Below, piece after piece: positions 50,512 to 59,034 of a DNA stretch of 64,000 nucleotides. Position numbers and translations under genes: made by a program. How positions within the stretch are numbered: the first letter of the stretch is position 1; each line of letters begins with the position of its first letter. This DNA is from Methanoregula formicica SMSP. GTDB taxonomy: Archaea; Halobacteriota; Methanomicrobia; Methanomicrobiales; Methanospirillaceae. The notes under the pieces were generated by a model. It was not told the origin of the DNA and did not search any database. It saw only the letters and a program-made list of their open reading frames with translations. Location of the stretch: contig NC_019943.1 in assembly GCF_000327485.1 (NCBI RefSeq), positions 434,001-498,000 on the forward strand, given 5' to 3'.

Positions 50512-51120
50512 ATGCCACGGATCAATGCAGAATACCGCGACGAAGCGAAGAGAAAGATCATCGCGGCCGCGCTCGATATCGCCGCTACTGAAGGGTGGGA
50601 ACGGATCACGCTTGATGCGATTGCCCAGAAGGTCGGGGTCACGAAAGGAGCTTTTTACTCGTATTACTCCAACAGCACAGACCTGATGCAGGAGGTCTTC
50701 CTCGCGGTGATCCGGACGATCCGGGACCAGCTGCTCGACAGCCTTTCGGGCGATCCGGATATTCATTCAGCCCTTGACTCTGCCTCCGATTTCCTCTTCC
50801 TCCAGGCAAAACCCATGATGCCGGTGTTTATCCAGGCCATCGCCTCCAGCATTACACGCGATACGGCGTTCCGGAAAAATGTCAATCAACTCATCGATGA
50901 AAACAGCGTCCTCATCGTTGCTGCAATGAGCCGGTACCAGAAGACCGGGCAGATCCCTGATGATGTGGACATCTCCTCAGCGGTCCGGGCAATCTATGGG
51001 ATGAGCATGGGCCTTGTTATGATGACCCACGTACTGGGCAGGGATGCACGGGAGGGGAAACAGGCATGGGTGGAAGCGGCAGAGAGGGTCCTGAAGATCA
51101 ACACGGAAGAAAACCGATAA
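50512..51120 (+). CDS. TetR/AcrR-family transcriptional regulator
   Basis: A 202-residue protein. The N-terminal HTH has IIAAALDIAATEGWERITLDAIAQKVGVTKGAFYSYYSNSTDLM, the classic TetR DNA-binding domain (residues about 10-55). The rest is an all-helical ligand domain, including SIAVRAIYGMSMGLVMMTHV-like helices near the C-terminus. It is divergent from the exporter operon and the palindrome at 50414-50449 is its likely operator. It would repress the exporter and itself until a small molecule binds; inference from the layout. The ATG at 50512 is the only reasonable start. Confidence 0.88.
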   Translation: MPRINAEYRDEAKRKIIAAALDIAATEGWERITLDAIAQKVGVTKGAFYSYYSNSTDLMQEVFLAVIRTIRDQLLDSLSGDPDIHSALDSASDFLFLQAKPMMPVFIQAIASSITRDTAFRKNVNQLIDENSVLIVAAMSRYQKTGQIPDDVDISSAVRAIYGMSMGLVMMTHVLGRDAREGKQAWVEAAERVLKINTEENR

Positions 51121-51240
51121 CTGCTATCTATGTGGTATTTCCCACGTTCACCTGGAAATCATGAATTGTCCGGGGAATTCTTCAGGTTGGCTTCACACTT
51201 CACTCCTTGCGTTGCCAGGGATTTACCTTACACAAACACT

Positions 51241-51249
51241 TATTACCCC
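51241..51249 (+). promoter_or_regulatory. TATTACCCC promoter element upstream of tRNA-Ser
   Basis: TATTACCCC followed by ACCCATGCC on the plus strand, 84 bases before the tRNA-Ser gene. It heads the ribosomal/RNA polymerase block. A second TATA-like run, atataataaa, at 51260-51269 and the TATACGT at 51290 are possible alternative boxes. Confidence 0.5.
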
Positions 51250-51282
51250 ACCCATGCCATATAATAAAGCACCATTCATGGA

Positions 51283-51303
51283 GCAGCGTTATACGTACGC
51301 TGC
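51283..51303. repeat. Hairpin GCAGCGT-TATACGT-ACGCTGC
   Basis: Perfect 7-base arms GCAGCGT (51283-51289) and ACGCTGC (51297-51303) enclose TATACGT, which could itself be a TATA box for tRNA-Ser 30 bases downstream. As RNA it would be a stable stem-loop in the leader if transcription starts further upstream. Confidence 0.55.
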
Positions 51304-51332
51304 GAGTGTCTGCAAAGATGCGAGATTCCTCT

Positions 51333-51417
51333 GTTGAGGTAGCCAAGCCTGGTATGGCGCAGGTTTGCTAAACCTGTGTCCCGAAAGGACTCGAGGGTTC
51401 AAATCCCTCCCTCAGCG
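51333..51417 (+). tRNA. tRNA-Ser (anticodon GCT)
   Basis: Acceptor strands GTTGAGG (51333-51339) and CCTCAGC (51410-51416) pair with one G-U. The anticodon stem-loop CAGGT-TTGCTAA-ACCTG gives anticodon GCT at 51367-51369. The T-arm is GAGGG-TTCAAAT-CCCTC, and there is a long variable arm (GTGTCCCGAAAGGACTCG), as expected for a class II serine tRNA. The discriminator is G and CCA is not encoded. Length 85. It leads the rps13 operon and could be co-transcribed with it. Confidence 0.93.
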
Positions 51418-51451
51418 CTTAAAGAGATAATCTCACGATCGAGGGGATTGG

Positions 51452-51913
51452 ATGGCTCAGGAAGAAGAGATAAAGTATTTCGTAAGGGTTGGCACCACGG
51501 ATCTCGATGGTACCAAGTCCGTGAGGGTTGCCCTCACCGGCATCAAGGGTGTCGGCAGGCATACCGCCACGGTCATCACCCGCATGGCAAAGGTCGACGA
51601 GTACGCACAACTCGGCCGCATGGACGAGGCGTCCGTTAACCGCCTCCGCACGGCTGTCGAACAGTACAACAGCAAGATCCCGACCTGGATGGCGAACCGC
51701 CCCAAGGACATCTACACCGGCGAGCAGAAGCACCTCTTCGGTGCTGACGTTAACCTCACTAAAGACGAGGATGTCAACCTGATGAGGAAGATCCGCTGCT
51801 ACCGTGGCATCCGCCACGAGACCGGCCAGAAGGTCCGCGGCCAGCGCACCAAGTCCACCGGCAGGACCGGGTCGACCGTTGGTGTCAAGCGCAAGTCCGT
51901 CGGAGGCTCATAA
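51452..51913 (+). CDS. rps13: 30S ribosomal protein S13 (uS13)
   Basis: A 153-residue archaeal uS13: [20 protein letters not shown] at the N-terminus, the helix-hairpin-helix [19 protein letters not shown], and [25 protein letters not shown], the conserved C-terminal RNA-binding stretch. It binds the head of the 30S subunit. It opens the canonical archaeal block rps13-rps4-rps11-rpoD and starts 34 bases after the tRNA-Ser gene. The ATG at 51452 is preceded by GGGGATTGG, a modest ribosome-binding site. Confidence 0.97.
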   Translation: MAQEEEIKYFVRVGTTDLDGTKSVRVALTGIKGVGRHTATVITRMAKVDEYAQLGRMDEASVNRLRTAVEQYNSKIPTWMANRPKDIYTGEQKHLFGADVNLTKDEDVNLMRKIRCYRGIRHETGQKVRGQRTKSTGRTGSTVGVKRKSVGGS

Positions 51914-51915
51914 TC

Positions 51916-52515
51916 ATGGGATACCCAGGCAAGAACCACAAGTCTTACCAGACCCCCAAGCGCCCGTGGGAGAAAGCCCGCATCGAGGCCGAGACCCGTC
52001 TCGTCATCGAATACGGTCTCCGCAACAAGCGCGAGGTCTGGAAGGCACAGGCCTACCTGCGCAAGTACCGGACCGGTGCCCGGCACCTGCTTGCGCTCAG
52101 CTCGGGCGCTGCCGATGCTGCGCTTTACGAGACCAAAAAGAACGAGCTGATCTCCTCCCTCCAGAGGAATGGGATTCTCGGGCCCGACGCAGACATCGAC
52201 GCGATCCTCTCGCTCAAGGTTCAGGCCCCGCTCGAACGCCGACTGCAGACCATCGTGTACCGCAAAGGCCTCGCCCGGTCGGTCAAACAGGCACGGCAGC
52301 TGATCACCCACGGGCACATCGCGATTGACGGCCGCCGGGTCAACATCCCCGGTTACCTTGTCAAGCGCACCGAGGAGTCCCAGATCGCCTACTTCGGCAA
52401 GTCCCCGTTCGTGTCCGACTCCCATGCGGAGAAGACCCGGATCATGAAGCCCGCGACTGCACCCAAGGCAATGCCCCAGCCCGAAGGTCACTTCCGTGGC
52501 CGGGGGAGGAGGTAA
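51916..52515 (+). CDS. rps4: 30S ribosomal protein S4 (uS4)
   Basis: A 199-residue uS4. [20 protein letters not shown] is the archaeal N-terminus. The S4 RNA-binding domain has [42 protein letters not shown], cut here to keep it short: [18 protein letters not shown]. It initiates 30S body assembly by binding 16S rRNA. It starts 2 bases after the rps13 stop. The C-terminal extension is rich in Pro and Gly. Confidence 0.97.
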   Translation: MGYPGKNHKSYQTPKRPWEKARIEAETRLVIEYGLRNKREVWKAQAYLRKYRTGARHLLALSSGAADAALYETKKNELISSLQRNGILGPDADIDAILSLKVQAPLERRLQTIVYRKGLARSVKQARQLITHGHIAIDGRRVNIPGYLVKRTEESQIAYFGKSPFVSDSHAEKTRIMKPATAPKAMPQPEGHFRGRGRR

Positions 52516-52518
52516 TCC

Positions 52519-52917
52519 ATGGCAGCAAACGAGAAGGAAAAGTGGGGCATCGCCCACATCTTTGCGTCCTTCAACAACACGATCATCACCATCACCGACC
52601 TGTCCGGCGCAGAGACCGTGACCAAGTCGAGCGGTGGCATGGTCGTAAAGCAGGACAGGAACGAGAGCTCGCCCTACGCCGCCATGCAGATGGCCAGCAA
52701 CGTTGCGCAGACCGCCCGCGAGAAGGGCATTGTCGGCGTCCACGTCAAGGTCCGCGCACCCGGCCAGGGCAAGCAGCGCAGCCCCGGCCCCGGTGCACAG
52801 GCAGCCATCCGTGCCCTTGCCCGGGCCGGCATGCGCATCGGCCGTATTGAAGATGTCACCCCAATCCCCCACGACTCCTGCCGCCCGAAGGGCGGACGGC
52901 GTGGAAGGAGAGTGTGA
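52519..52917 (+). CDS. rps11: 30S ribosomal protein S11 (uS11)
   Basis: A 132-residue uS11: [22 protein letters not shown] at the start and [28 protein letters not shown] near the end, then the basic tail [12 protein letters not shown]. It lies on the 30S platform near the mRNA exit channel. Three bases separate it from rps4, and its stop TGA overlaps the rpoD start ATG. Confidence 0.97.
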   Translation: MAANEKEKWGIAHIFASFNNTIITITDLSGAETVTKSSGGMVVKQDRNESSPYAAMQMASNVAQTAREKGIVGVHVKVRAPGQGKQRSPGPGAQAAIRALARAGMRIGRIEDVTPIPHDSCRPKGGRRGRRV

Positions 52918-53747
52918 TGGAGATCGAATTCGCCAGTCTGGACGACTCCCTCGCACGATTCACGCTCTCGGGAGCGAGCCCCGCCTTTGCCAACGCCTTC
53001 CGGCGGGCAATGATCGGTGAAGTGCCAACCCTCGCCATCGAGGATGTGCGCATCTACGACAACACGAGCGCACTCTTCGACGAGATGCTGGCACACCGTC
53101 TTGGGCTCATTCCCTTAAAGACCGACCTCTCGGTCTACTCGACCCAGGACACATGCTCGTGCGGAGGGGCAGGCTGCCCCGGCTGCACGGCCACCTACAC
53201 CCTCAGCGTCGAGGGCCCCCGGATGGTCACCTCCAGTGACCTCATCCCGCAGGATCCCGGCGCGGCGCCGGTGTATGACAACATCCCGATCGTGAAACTC
53301 ACGAAAGGGCAGAAACTCGTCATAGAGGCACGTGCCATCCTCAACACGGGGAGGGCGCACGCAAAGTGGCAGTCGACGCTCGTATGCGGGTACAAGAATC
53401 ACCCCGTCATCACGGTCAGCGACGTCTGCGACGCCTGCGGCATGTGCGTCGAGGAGTGCCCCCGCGACATCCTCGTTGCAAAGGGAAAGAAGGTCCAGGT
53501 TGCAGAAGGAAAGCTCCCCGAATGCTCCATGTGCAGGCTTTGCGAACGGGCATGCCTTGCAAGCGGTATCGGGGAAGAACCGGCAATAAAAATATCCGCC
53601 GAGCCCGACCGTTTTATCTTCGTGGTTGAGAGCGACGGGTCCCTGCCGGCAAAAGAGATCATGAACCGTGCCCTGTCGTTTATCAGGGAGCAGGCAGACG
53701 AGCTGGAACAACAGCTTGGCGAATTATCAGGGGATGAAAAGAAATGA
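52917..53747 (+). CDS. rpoD: RNA polymerase subunit D with Fe-S cluster domain
   Basis: A 276-residue subunit, homologous to Rpb3 and bacterial alpha. The dimerisation/assembly core has FANAFRRAMIGEVPTLAIEDV and HRLGLIPL. A ferredoxin-like insert has two cysteine clusters, CDACGMCVEECPRD and CSMCRLCERAC. This is a two-cluster arrangement, as in a subset of archaeal D subunits in which the Fe-S domain affects D-L heterodimer assembly. The start is the ATG at 52917 (GGAGAGTGATG); the GTG at 52914 is too close to the ribosome-binding site. Additional CSCGGAGCPGC upstream is a small Cys-rich loop. Confidence 0.96.
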   Translation: MEIEFASLDDSLARFTLSGASPAFANAFRRAMIGEVPTLAIEDVRIYDNTSALFDEMLAHRLGLIPLKTDLSVYSTQDTCSCGGAGCPGCTATYTLSVEGPRMVTSSDLIPQDPGAAPVYDNIPIVKLTKGQKLVIEARAILNTGRAHAKWQSTLVCGYKNHPVITVSDVCDACGMCVEECPRDILVAKGKKVQVAEGKLPECSMCRLCERACLASGIGEEPAIKISAEPDRFIFVVESDGSLPAKEIMNRALSFIREQADELEQQLGELSGDEKK

Positions 53748-54109
53748 CAAGAATCATCGAGAAGACGAACCCCCGTCTTACCACCCTCATCTCGCTCCTG
53801 AAAAACAAGTCCCGCGAGAACGAGGCGAAGATCTGGCGCGAGATTGCAAACAGGCTCGAGACCCCGAACCGGAATTATGCCGAGGTCAACCTGTCCAAGA
53901 TCAACCGGTACGCCCAGAACGGCGAGACGATCATCGTCCCGGGCAAGGTGCTCGGGAGCGGCATGCTGGAGCAGTCCGTCAGGGTCGCAGCGCTGAACTT
54001 TTCGGCGTCGGCCACGAGCAAGATCAAGGACGCGAAAGGGCAGTGTATGACCATCGAACAGCTCATCAGGGACAACCCGAAGGGCAGCGGTGTCCGGATC
54101 CTGAGGTGA
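53744..54109 (+). CDS. rpl18e: 50S ribosomal protein L18e (eL18)
   Basis: A 121-residue eL18: [27 protein letters not shown] and [26 protein letters not shown]. The last part [15 protein letters not shown] is the family's typical end. It overlaps rpoD by 4 bases (ATGA). Confidence 0.96.
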   Translation: MTRIIEKTNPRLTTLISLLKNKSRENEAKIWREIANRLETPNRNYAEVNLSKINRYAQNGETIIVPGKVLGSGMLEQSVRVAALNFSASATSKIKDAKGQCMTIEQLIRDNPKGSGVRILR

Positions 54110-54116
54110 AGAAGAC

Positions 54117-54545
54117 ATGGTAACCGTAATCAATGGAGACGGCCTGCTTCTCGGGCGCCTGGCAAGTATCGTCGCACAGCGTAGCCTCGCGGGTGAAGAG
54201 ATCGCCATCGTCAATGTCGAGAACGTCGTGATCTCCGGCAGCAGGGCACGGGTGCTCGGGAACTACAAGCACAAGCGCGAACGCGGCGCATCCGGCTCCC
54301 ACTGGGGACCGTTTGTCCCGCGCCGGCCCGACCACCTCATGAAGAGGACCATCCGCGGCATGCTCCCCTACAAGCGCCCCCGTGGCGTCGATGCAATGAA
54401 GTCCATCAGGTGCTATGTCGGGGTCCCCGTTGACCTTGTCGGCAAAGAGATGGAAGTGCCAGAAGAGGCGCACATGAACCGTCTGAACAACCCGAACCAC
54501 GTCACGCTCGGTGCAGTCAGCACGTTCCTCGGAGCAAAGTTCTAA
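54117..54545 (+). CDS. rpl13: 50S ribosomal protein L13 (uL13)
   Basis: A 142-residue uL13 starting [24 protein letters not shown], with [27 protein letters not shown] and [19 protein letters not shown], the best-conserved stretch of the family. It takes part in early 50S assembly. Seven bases separate it from rpl18e. The archaeal form lacks the bacterial N-terminal extension. Confidence 0.97.
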   Translation: MVTVINGDGLLLGRLASIVAQRSLAGEEIAIVNVENVVISGSRARVLGNYKHKRERGASGSHWGPFVPRRPDHLMKRTIRGMLPYKRPRGVDAMKSIRCYVGVPVDLVGKEMEVPEEAHMNRLNNPNHVTLGAVSTFLGAKF

Positions 54546-54555
54546 GGTGGCCATC

Positions 54556-54957
54556 ATGGTAAAGATCATCAACACAAGTGGAAAACGCAAGACGGCAATC
54601 GCCCGTGCGACCTTAAAGGCCGGCAAGGGCGTCATCCGGGTCAACTCGGTCCCTCTCGAAGCATACGGGTCCATCACCACCCGGATGAAGATCTCCGAGC
54701 CGCTCCTCCTCGTTCCCAATGCAGTCAACGGCATCGATGTCACCATCGATGTTGCCGGCGGCGGTGTCATGGGCCAGGCAGAAGCGGTCAGGACAGCACT
54801 CGCCCGGGGCATCATCAAGTGGCACAACGACCCCGCGATGAAGGACATCTACCTGGAATATGACAGGACACTCCTTGTCAACGATTCCCGGCAGAAGGAA
54901 GCCAAGAAGCCGCACGGCTCCGGTGCCCGCGCAAAGTTCCAAAAGTCTTATCGCTGA
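54556..54957 (+). CDS. rps9: 30S ribosomal protein S9 (uS9)
   Basis: A 133-residue uS9. The ATG at 54556 gives [23 protein letters not shown], and the frame 54511 start would overlap rpl13 by 35 bases. The C-terminus [13 protein letters not shown] has the invariant C-terminal Lys/Arg tail reaching the P-site tRNA. The archaeal rpl13-rps9 order is conserved. Confidence 0.97.
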   Translation: MVKIINTSGKRKTAIARATLKAGKGVIRVNSVPLEAYGSITTRMKISEPLLLVPNAVNGIDVTIDVAGGGVMGQAEAVRTALARGIIKWHNDPAMKDIYLEYDRTLLVNDSRQKEAKKPHGSGARAKFQKSYR

Positions 54958-54987
54958 ACCAGAAGATATGATGAGAGGTCAGATATC

Positions 54988-55176
54988 TTGATACCCGTAC
55001 GATGTTTCACCTGTGGAAAACCGATCTCCACAGCATGGGAAGAGTTCCGGGTCAGGAAAGAGAAAGGTGAGGATCCTAAGAAGATCCTCGACGATCTCAA
55101 TATTTCGCGGTACTGCTGCCGCCGGATGCTCCTGACGCACAAAGAGATCATCGATGAGCTCAACCCGTACCAGTAA
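54988..55176 (+). CDS. rpoN: RNA polymerase subunit N
   Basis: A 62-residue homologue of Rpb10. It starts from TTG at 54988 ([20 protein letters not shown]), and has the CX2C zinc-binding pattern: CFTCG at the start and a double Cys in RYCCRRMLL. It bridges subunits D and A during assembly. GAGAGGTCA upstream can act as ribosome-binding site. A TTG start is unusual here, but the family's conserved [10 protein letters not shown] start leaves no room for another. Confidence 0.93.
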   Translation: MIPVRCFTCGKPISTAWEEFRVRKEKGEDPKKILDDLNISRYCCRRMLLTHKEIIDELNPYQ

Positions 55177-55200
55177 GCAGGAAGATGACAGTATGAACGC

Positions 55201-55275
55201 GGGGTCGTAGGGTAGCCTGGACCATCCTATTGCGTTCGGGACGCAGTGACCTGAGTTCGAATCTCAGCGACCCCA
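55201..55275 (+). tRNA. tRNA-Pro (anticodon CGG)
   Basis: Acceptor arms GGGGTCG (55201-55207) and CGACCCC (55268-55274) pair perfectly and A is the discriminator. The anticodon loop TTCGGGA carries CGG at 55237-55239, flanked by TTGCG/CGCAG. The T-arm is CTGAG-TTCGAAT-CTCAG. No CCA is encoded. Length 75. It is in line with the rpoN-rpoK genes and probably processed from their transcript. Confidence 0.93.
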
Positions 55276-55320
55276 TTTCAACCATTCAGGAAGACCACAA
55301 CATCTGATTTGAGGACACGA

Positions 55321-55494
55321 ATGCAGACGCAGAACTATACCCGGTATGAACGGGCAAGGATCATTGGAGCAAGGGCTCTGCAGATATCAATGGGTGCTCC
55401 GTTACTTATCACCACGACACGGATCGATCCGCTGGAGATCGCCATCGAGGAATTCACCAACAACACCATCCCCATTACCGTAAAGAGGAAATAG
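55321..55494 (+). CDS. rpoK: RNA polymerase subunit K
   Basis: A 57-residue subunit, homologous to Rpb6/omega. It has [25 protein letters not shown] and [10 protein letters not shown], the typical core. I use the ATG at 55321, with GAGG six bases before it, not the upstream frame start at 55309. It binds the large subunit and stabilises the enzyme. It is 45 bases after tRNA-Pro and 11 bases before enolase. Confidence 0.93.
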   Translation: MQTQNYTRYERARIIGARALQISMGAPLLITTTRIDPLEIAIEEFTNNTIPITVKRK

Positions 55495-55505
55495 GAGAGC
55501 GGGCC

Positions 55506-56693
55506 ATGACCATCATTGAGGTAATCGAGCTGCGGACGATCCTTGACAGCCGGGGCAACCCGACGGTCGAGGCGGACGTGTACACGGGGAGCGGCCACGG
55601 CAGGTCGGCTGCCCCGAGCGGCGCCAGCACCGGCTCGCTCGAGGCAAAGGTGAAGCCTCCCGCGGAAGCGGTGGACAACGCCCTCCAGAACGTCATCCCG
55701 GCGCTCATCGGTATGGACGCCTGCGACCAGGAGAGTTTCGATGAGCAGCTCCGGGACATTGACGGCACTGCCGACTTCTCGGAGATCGGGGCGAACATTG
55801 CTGTGGCGCTCTCGCTTGCGAATGCGAAGGCGGCATCAGCCTCGCTCGGCCTGCCGCTCTTCCGGTACCTGGGCGGGGCATTTGCAAAGGAGATGCCGCT
55901 CCCGCTCGGGAACGTCATTGGCGGCGGGGCGCATGCGGCCAATGCAACCGAGATCCAGGAGTTCCTCATCGTCCCCGGGGACGCGGCTGACGCAGAAGAG
56001 GCTGTCTTTGCAAATGCTGCCGTCCACCGCACGGTGAAGGCTCTCTTAAAGAAGAAAGGAATTGCCGCTGGCAAGGGTGATGAGGGTGCATGGGCACCGC
56101 AGATCGACGATGCCCTCGCATTTGAGCTCATTGCCGAAGCGGCCGGAATAGTCGCCGACGAGATGAAAGTCTCGGTTGATATGGGTATCGACGTTGCGGC
56201 GAGCCAGATGTGGGACGGGAAAGCATACAAGTACCGCAAGACCACGCGCTCGACCGAGGACCAGATAGCCTATATCGCAGAACTCGTGGACAAGTACAAC
56301 CTTGTCTACGTGGAAGATCCCCTCCACGAGGACGACTTCGACGCGTTCGCGGAACTCACCAGCCAGGTCGGCAACCGCTGCCTGGTCTGCGGGGACGATA
56401 TCTTCGTCACGCAGGTCGAACGCATCCAGCAGGGCATCGAGTGCGATGCCGCAAACTGCGTCCTCATCAAGCCCAACCAGGTGGGCACCCTCACCGACAC
56501 GTTCGATGCGGTGCAGCTGGCCCACCAGAATGGCCTGGACACGGTGATGAGCCACCGGTCCGGCGAGACCACCGATACCACCATCGCCCACCTTGCAACG
56601 GCATTCTCCTGCGTGTTCTTAAAATGCGGGATTGTCGGCGGGGAGCGCATTGCAAAATTAAACGAACTGATACGCATCGAGGAACAGCTATGA
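55506..56693 (+). CDS. eno: Enolase (phosphopyruvate hydratase)
   Basis: Interconverts 2-phosphoglycerate and phosphoenolpyruvate. A 395-residue protein: [19 protein letters not shown] at the N-terminus, [42 protein letters not shown], the catalytic [15 protein letters not shown] and [16 protein letters not shown]. This is shorter than most enolases (about 420-430). A GGAG site lies 8 bases before the ATG. The stop overlaps the rps2 start (ATGA). Confidence 0.95.
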   Translation: MTIIEVIELRTILDSRGNPTVEADVYTGSGHGRSAAPSGASTGSLEAKVKPPAEAVDNALQNVIPALIGMDACDQESFDEQLRDIDGTADFSEIGANIAVALSLANAKAASASLGLPLFRYLGGAFAKEMPLPLGNVIGGGAHAANATEIQEFLIVPGDAADAEEAVFANAAVHRTVKALLKKKGIAAGKGDEGAWAPQIDDALAFELIAEAAGIVADEMKVSVDMGIDVAASQMWDGKAYKYRKTTRSTEDQIAYIAELVDKYNLVYVEDPLHEDDFDAFAELTSQVGNRCLVCGDDIFVTQVERIQQGIECDAANCVLIKPNQVGTLTDTFDAVQLAHQNGLDTVMSHRSGETTDTTIAHLATAFSCVFLKCGIVGGERIAKLNELIRIEEQL

Positions 56694-57301
56694 CCCAAGC
56701 AACAGAAATGGAAATTGAACTGAAAGAACCGCTCATCCCCGTCGAGGAGTACCTCGCAGCCGGCGTCCACATCGGCACCCAGCAGAAGAGCGAGGATATG
56801 AAGAAGTTCATCTACCGCGTCCGCGGCGATGGCCTCTACATCCTCGACATCCGCGAGACCGACACCCGGATCAAGACTGCCGCGAAGTTCTTAAACCAGT
56901 ACGAGGCCCCGAACATCCTTGTCGTCACCTCACGGCAGTACGGCCAGTACCCGGCCAAGAAGTTCGCCGACACCATCGGCGCCATGTCGGCAACCGGCCG
57001 TTTCATCCCGGGCCTCCTGACAAACCCCGTCCTTGAGGGCTACATCGAGCCGCAGGTCATCGTCATCACCGACCCGATCGGCGACGCGCAGGTCATCAAC
57101 GAGGCAGTCCAGTGCGGTATCCCCGTTGTTGCGCTCTGTGATACCAACAACATGACCAAGTTCGTGGATCTCGTCATCCCCACCAACAACAAGGGTCGCA
57201 AGGCACTCTCGATGATCTACTTCCTCTTAACCCGCGAGATGCTCCGGCTCCGCGGTATCTCAACGGCGCTCACCTCAGAGGACTTCGAGACAGACTTTTA
57301 A
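56690..57301 (+). CDS. rps2: 30S ribosomal protein S2 (uS2)
   Basis: A 203-residue uS2. The start ATG at 56690 overlaps the enolase stop by 4 bases. [23 protein letters not shown] and [30 protein letters not shown] are the typical core. The gene order eno-rps2 in an RNA polymerase/ribosomal block is common in euryarchaea. The longer frame in the same phase (from 56210) lies inside enolase and is not used. Confidence 0.97.
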   Translation: MTQATEMEIELKEPLIPVEEYLAAGVHIGTQQKSEDMKKFIYRVRGDGLYILDIRETDTRIKTAAKFLNQYEAPNILVVTSRQYGQYPAKKFADTIGAMSATGRFIPGLLTNPVLEGYIEPQVIVITDPIGDAQVINEAVQCGIPVVALCDTNNMTKFVDLVIPTNNKGRKALSMIYFLLTREMLRLRGISTALTSEDFETDF

Positions 57302-57371
57302 AATCTCCGGTCTTTCCTTTTTTCTCACAACCGATATCTGGATATAACAGGAGAACCAGAGGGTTGATGCG

Positions 57372-58163
57372 ATGAAGATGCGTGCATGCGCAGTGGCTGG
57401 CATGTTCTATCCGCGCGAGCCCTCCCATCTCGAACAACTGCTGGAGAAGTTCTTCTCGGCAGTTCCTGACGTGGCAGGAAGGCCGCTTGGCATTGTCTCA
57501 CCCCACGCCGGGTACATCTATTCGGGCCAGGTGGCGGCAACCGCCTTTGGCGCCATTCCTCCCGACTTCTCCGGCACCTTTGTCATCATCGGGCCGTCGC
57601 ACCGCGGGTACATCACCTGCGTCTCCGAGGTCCCGTGGGAGACCCCGCTCGGTGTCGTGGACACGGATACGGAGTTCGTCCGGGCTCTCGATATGGAGAC
57701 TGACGAACTCTCCCACCGGGACGAGCACTCGATTGAGGTTCAGGTGCCGTTCATCAAGTACCGCTTCCCCCGGGCGCGGATCGCTCCGGTGATGATGGGG
57801 CAGCAGGACTACCCGGGAGCGGTACGGCTCGGGGAGAAGATCTTTGCTGCGATCCGGAGGACAAAACGGGATGTCCGGATCGTTGCCTCGAGCGACTTCT
57901 CGCACTACGTGCCCGAGAAGAAGGCAAAGGAGGAGGACCTCTTTGCAATCGATGCCCTCAGGAGTCTTGACACAAGGGAATTCTACCGGCGGATCGCGGA
58001 GAAGCGGATCACAGCCTGTGGCTACGGCCCGATCACCGCCATGGTGACGGCCTGCACCGGCCTTGGTGCAAAAGCTGCGGAGCTGATCCGGTACGCGACA
58101 AGCGGTGAGACAACAGGTGACTATCGCGAAGTCGTCGGCTATGCCAGTATTGCGGTGATCTAG
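57372..58163 (+). CDS. MEMO family protein
   Basis: A 263-residue protein of the MEMO family: CAVAGMFYPREPSHLEQLL, GIVSPHAGYIYSGQVAATAF, FVIIGPSHRGYI, and DEHSIEVQVPFI and VASSDFSHYVPEK. This is the AmmeMemoRadiSam protein B-like or MEMO1 fold. Function is unresolved; metal-dependent dioxygenase-like residues (H in SPHAGYI, D and H in DEHSIE and SDFSHY) are retained. It is conserved between rps2 and mvk in methanogens. The ATG at 57372 follows GAGGGTTGATGCG. Confidence 0.92.
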   Translation: MKMRACAVAGMFYPREPSHLEQLLEKFFSAVPDVAGRPLGIVSPHAGYIYSGQVAATAFGAIPPDFSGTFVIIGPSHRGYITCVSEVPWETPLGVVDTDTEFVRALDMETDELSHRDEHSIEVQVPFIKYRFPRARIAPVMMGQQDYPGAVRLGEKIFAAIRRTKRDVRIVASSDFSHYVPEKKAKEEDLFAIDALRSLDTREFYRRIAEKRITACGYGPITAMVTACTGLGAKAAELIRYATSGETTGDYREVVGYASIAVI

Positions 58164-58164
58164 G

Positions 58165-59034
58165 TTGGCAACATGGAGTGCGCCGGGCAAGGTGTTCCTG
58201 TTCGGCGAGCATGCGGTGGTATACGGCAAGATGGGGATAGCCATGGCCATTCGGCCCCGGGTCTTTGTCACCGTTCGCGACACAAAGAGGCCTTCGCGGG
58301 CAAAGTCCCCCTATATTGACAGCTGCTTTGAAGCAATGGGTGTTATCGGGAGCGTGTACATCAACTCGCAGATCCCGAGCTCCTCGGGCCTTGGGTCATC
58401 TGCCGCTGTCACGGTTGCAACGCTTGCGGCTATTAACGATGAGTTCAACCTGAACAAAACCCGTGAGGATATCGCCGCCATGGCGTTCGAGATCGAGAAA
58501 ACCGTGCAGAAGGGGAGGGCAAGCCCCACGGACACCACGGTCTCGACGTACGGCGGGATCGTCCTCATCACGGGCGGTTCACGGCGGCGGCTTCCCCCCC
58601 AGAACATGCATCTCGTGGTCGGCGACTCGCTTGTCTCCCACAGCACCTCGCGGATGGTCGAGCAGGTGGCCGATCTCAAAAAAAGGCACCCGGAGATCGT
58701 TGATCCGGTTCTCGATGCGATCCAGGGCGTCAGCATGAGTGCCATCCACCAGCTGAGTAATCCCCGCGAGCTCGGAAGATACATGAATATGAACAACTCG
58801 CTCCTCGAGGTCCTCGGCGTTGGGCACCCGCAGCTGGCAAAGATGATCCTTGCCTCCCGCCAGGCCGGGGCGTTCGGTGCGAAGATCACGGGGGCCGGCG
58901 GGGGCGGGAGCATGGTGGCCCTCTGCCCCAAGCAGCTCAAGCACCGCGTGGCAAAGGCAATCGAGTCCTGCGATGGCCGGGCTATCGTGACTGCTATCGA
59001 TACGGAAGGCGTGCGAAAGGAGAAAAATGTCTGA
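58165..59034 (+). CDS. mvk: Mevalonate kinase
   Basis: Phosphorylates mevalonate in the archaeal pathway to isoprenoid lipids. The 289-residue GHMP kinase has the N-terminal SAPGKVFLFGEHAVVYGK, motif 2 IPSSSGLGSSAAVTVA and motif 3 KITGAGGGGSMVAL. It starts at TTG 58165, one base after the MEMO stop, as the N-terminal MATWSAPGKV needs; no ATG is available. It overlaps the ipk gene by 8 bases. It is the first of four isoprenoid genes here. Confidence 0.95.
   Translation: MATWSAPGKVFLFGEHAVVYGKMGIAMAIRPRVFVTVRDTKRPSRAKSPYIDSCFEAMGVIGSVYINSQIPSSSGLGSSAAVTVATLAAINDEFNLNKTREDIAAMAFEIEKTVQKGRASPTDTTVSTYGGIVLITGGSRRRLPPQNMHLVVGDSLVSHSTSRMVEQVADLKKRHPEIVDPVLDAIQGVSMSAIHQLSNPRELGRYMNMNNSLLEVLGVGHPQLAKMILASRQAGAFGAKITGAGGGGSMVALCPKQLKHRVAKAIESCDGRAIVTAIDTEGVRKEKNV

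Noticed and set aside
51799-52956. A 385-codon minus-strand frame across rps13-rps4-rps11
   Set aside because: It covers ribosomal protein genes on the other strand. Its repeated Gly/Asp/Val pattern reflects their GC-biased codons.
56210-56689. A 160-residue upstream extension of rps2 in the same frame
   Set aside because: It lies inside enolase and the uS2 family starts near [12 protein letters not shown]. The ATG at 56690 overlapping the enolase stop is the natural start.
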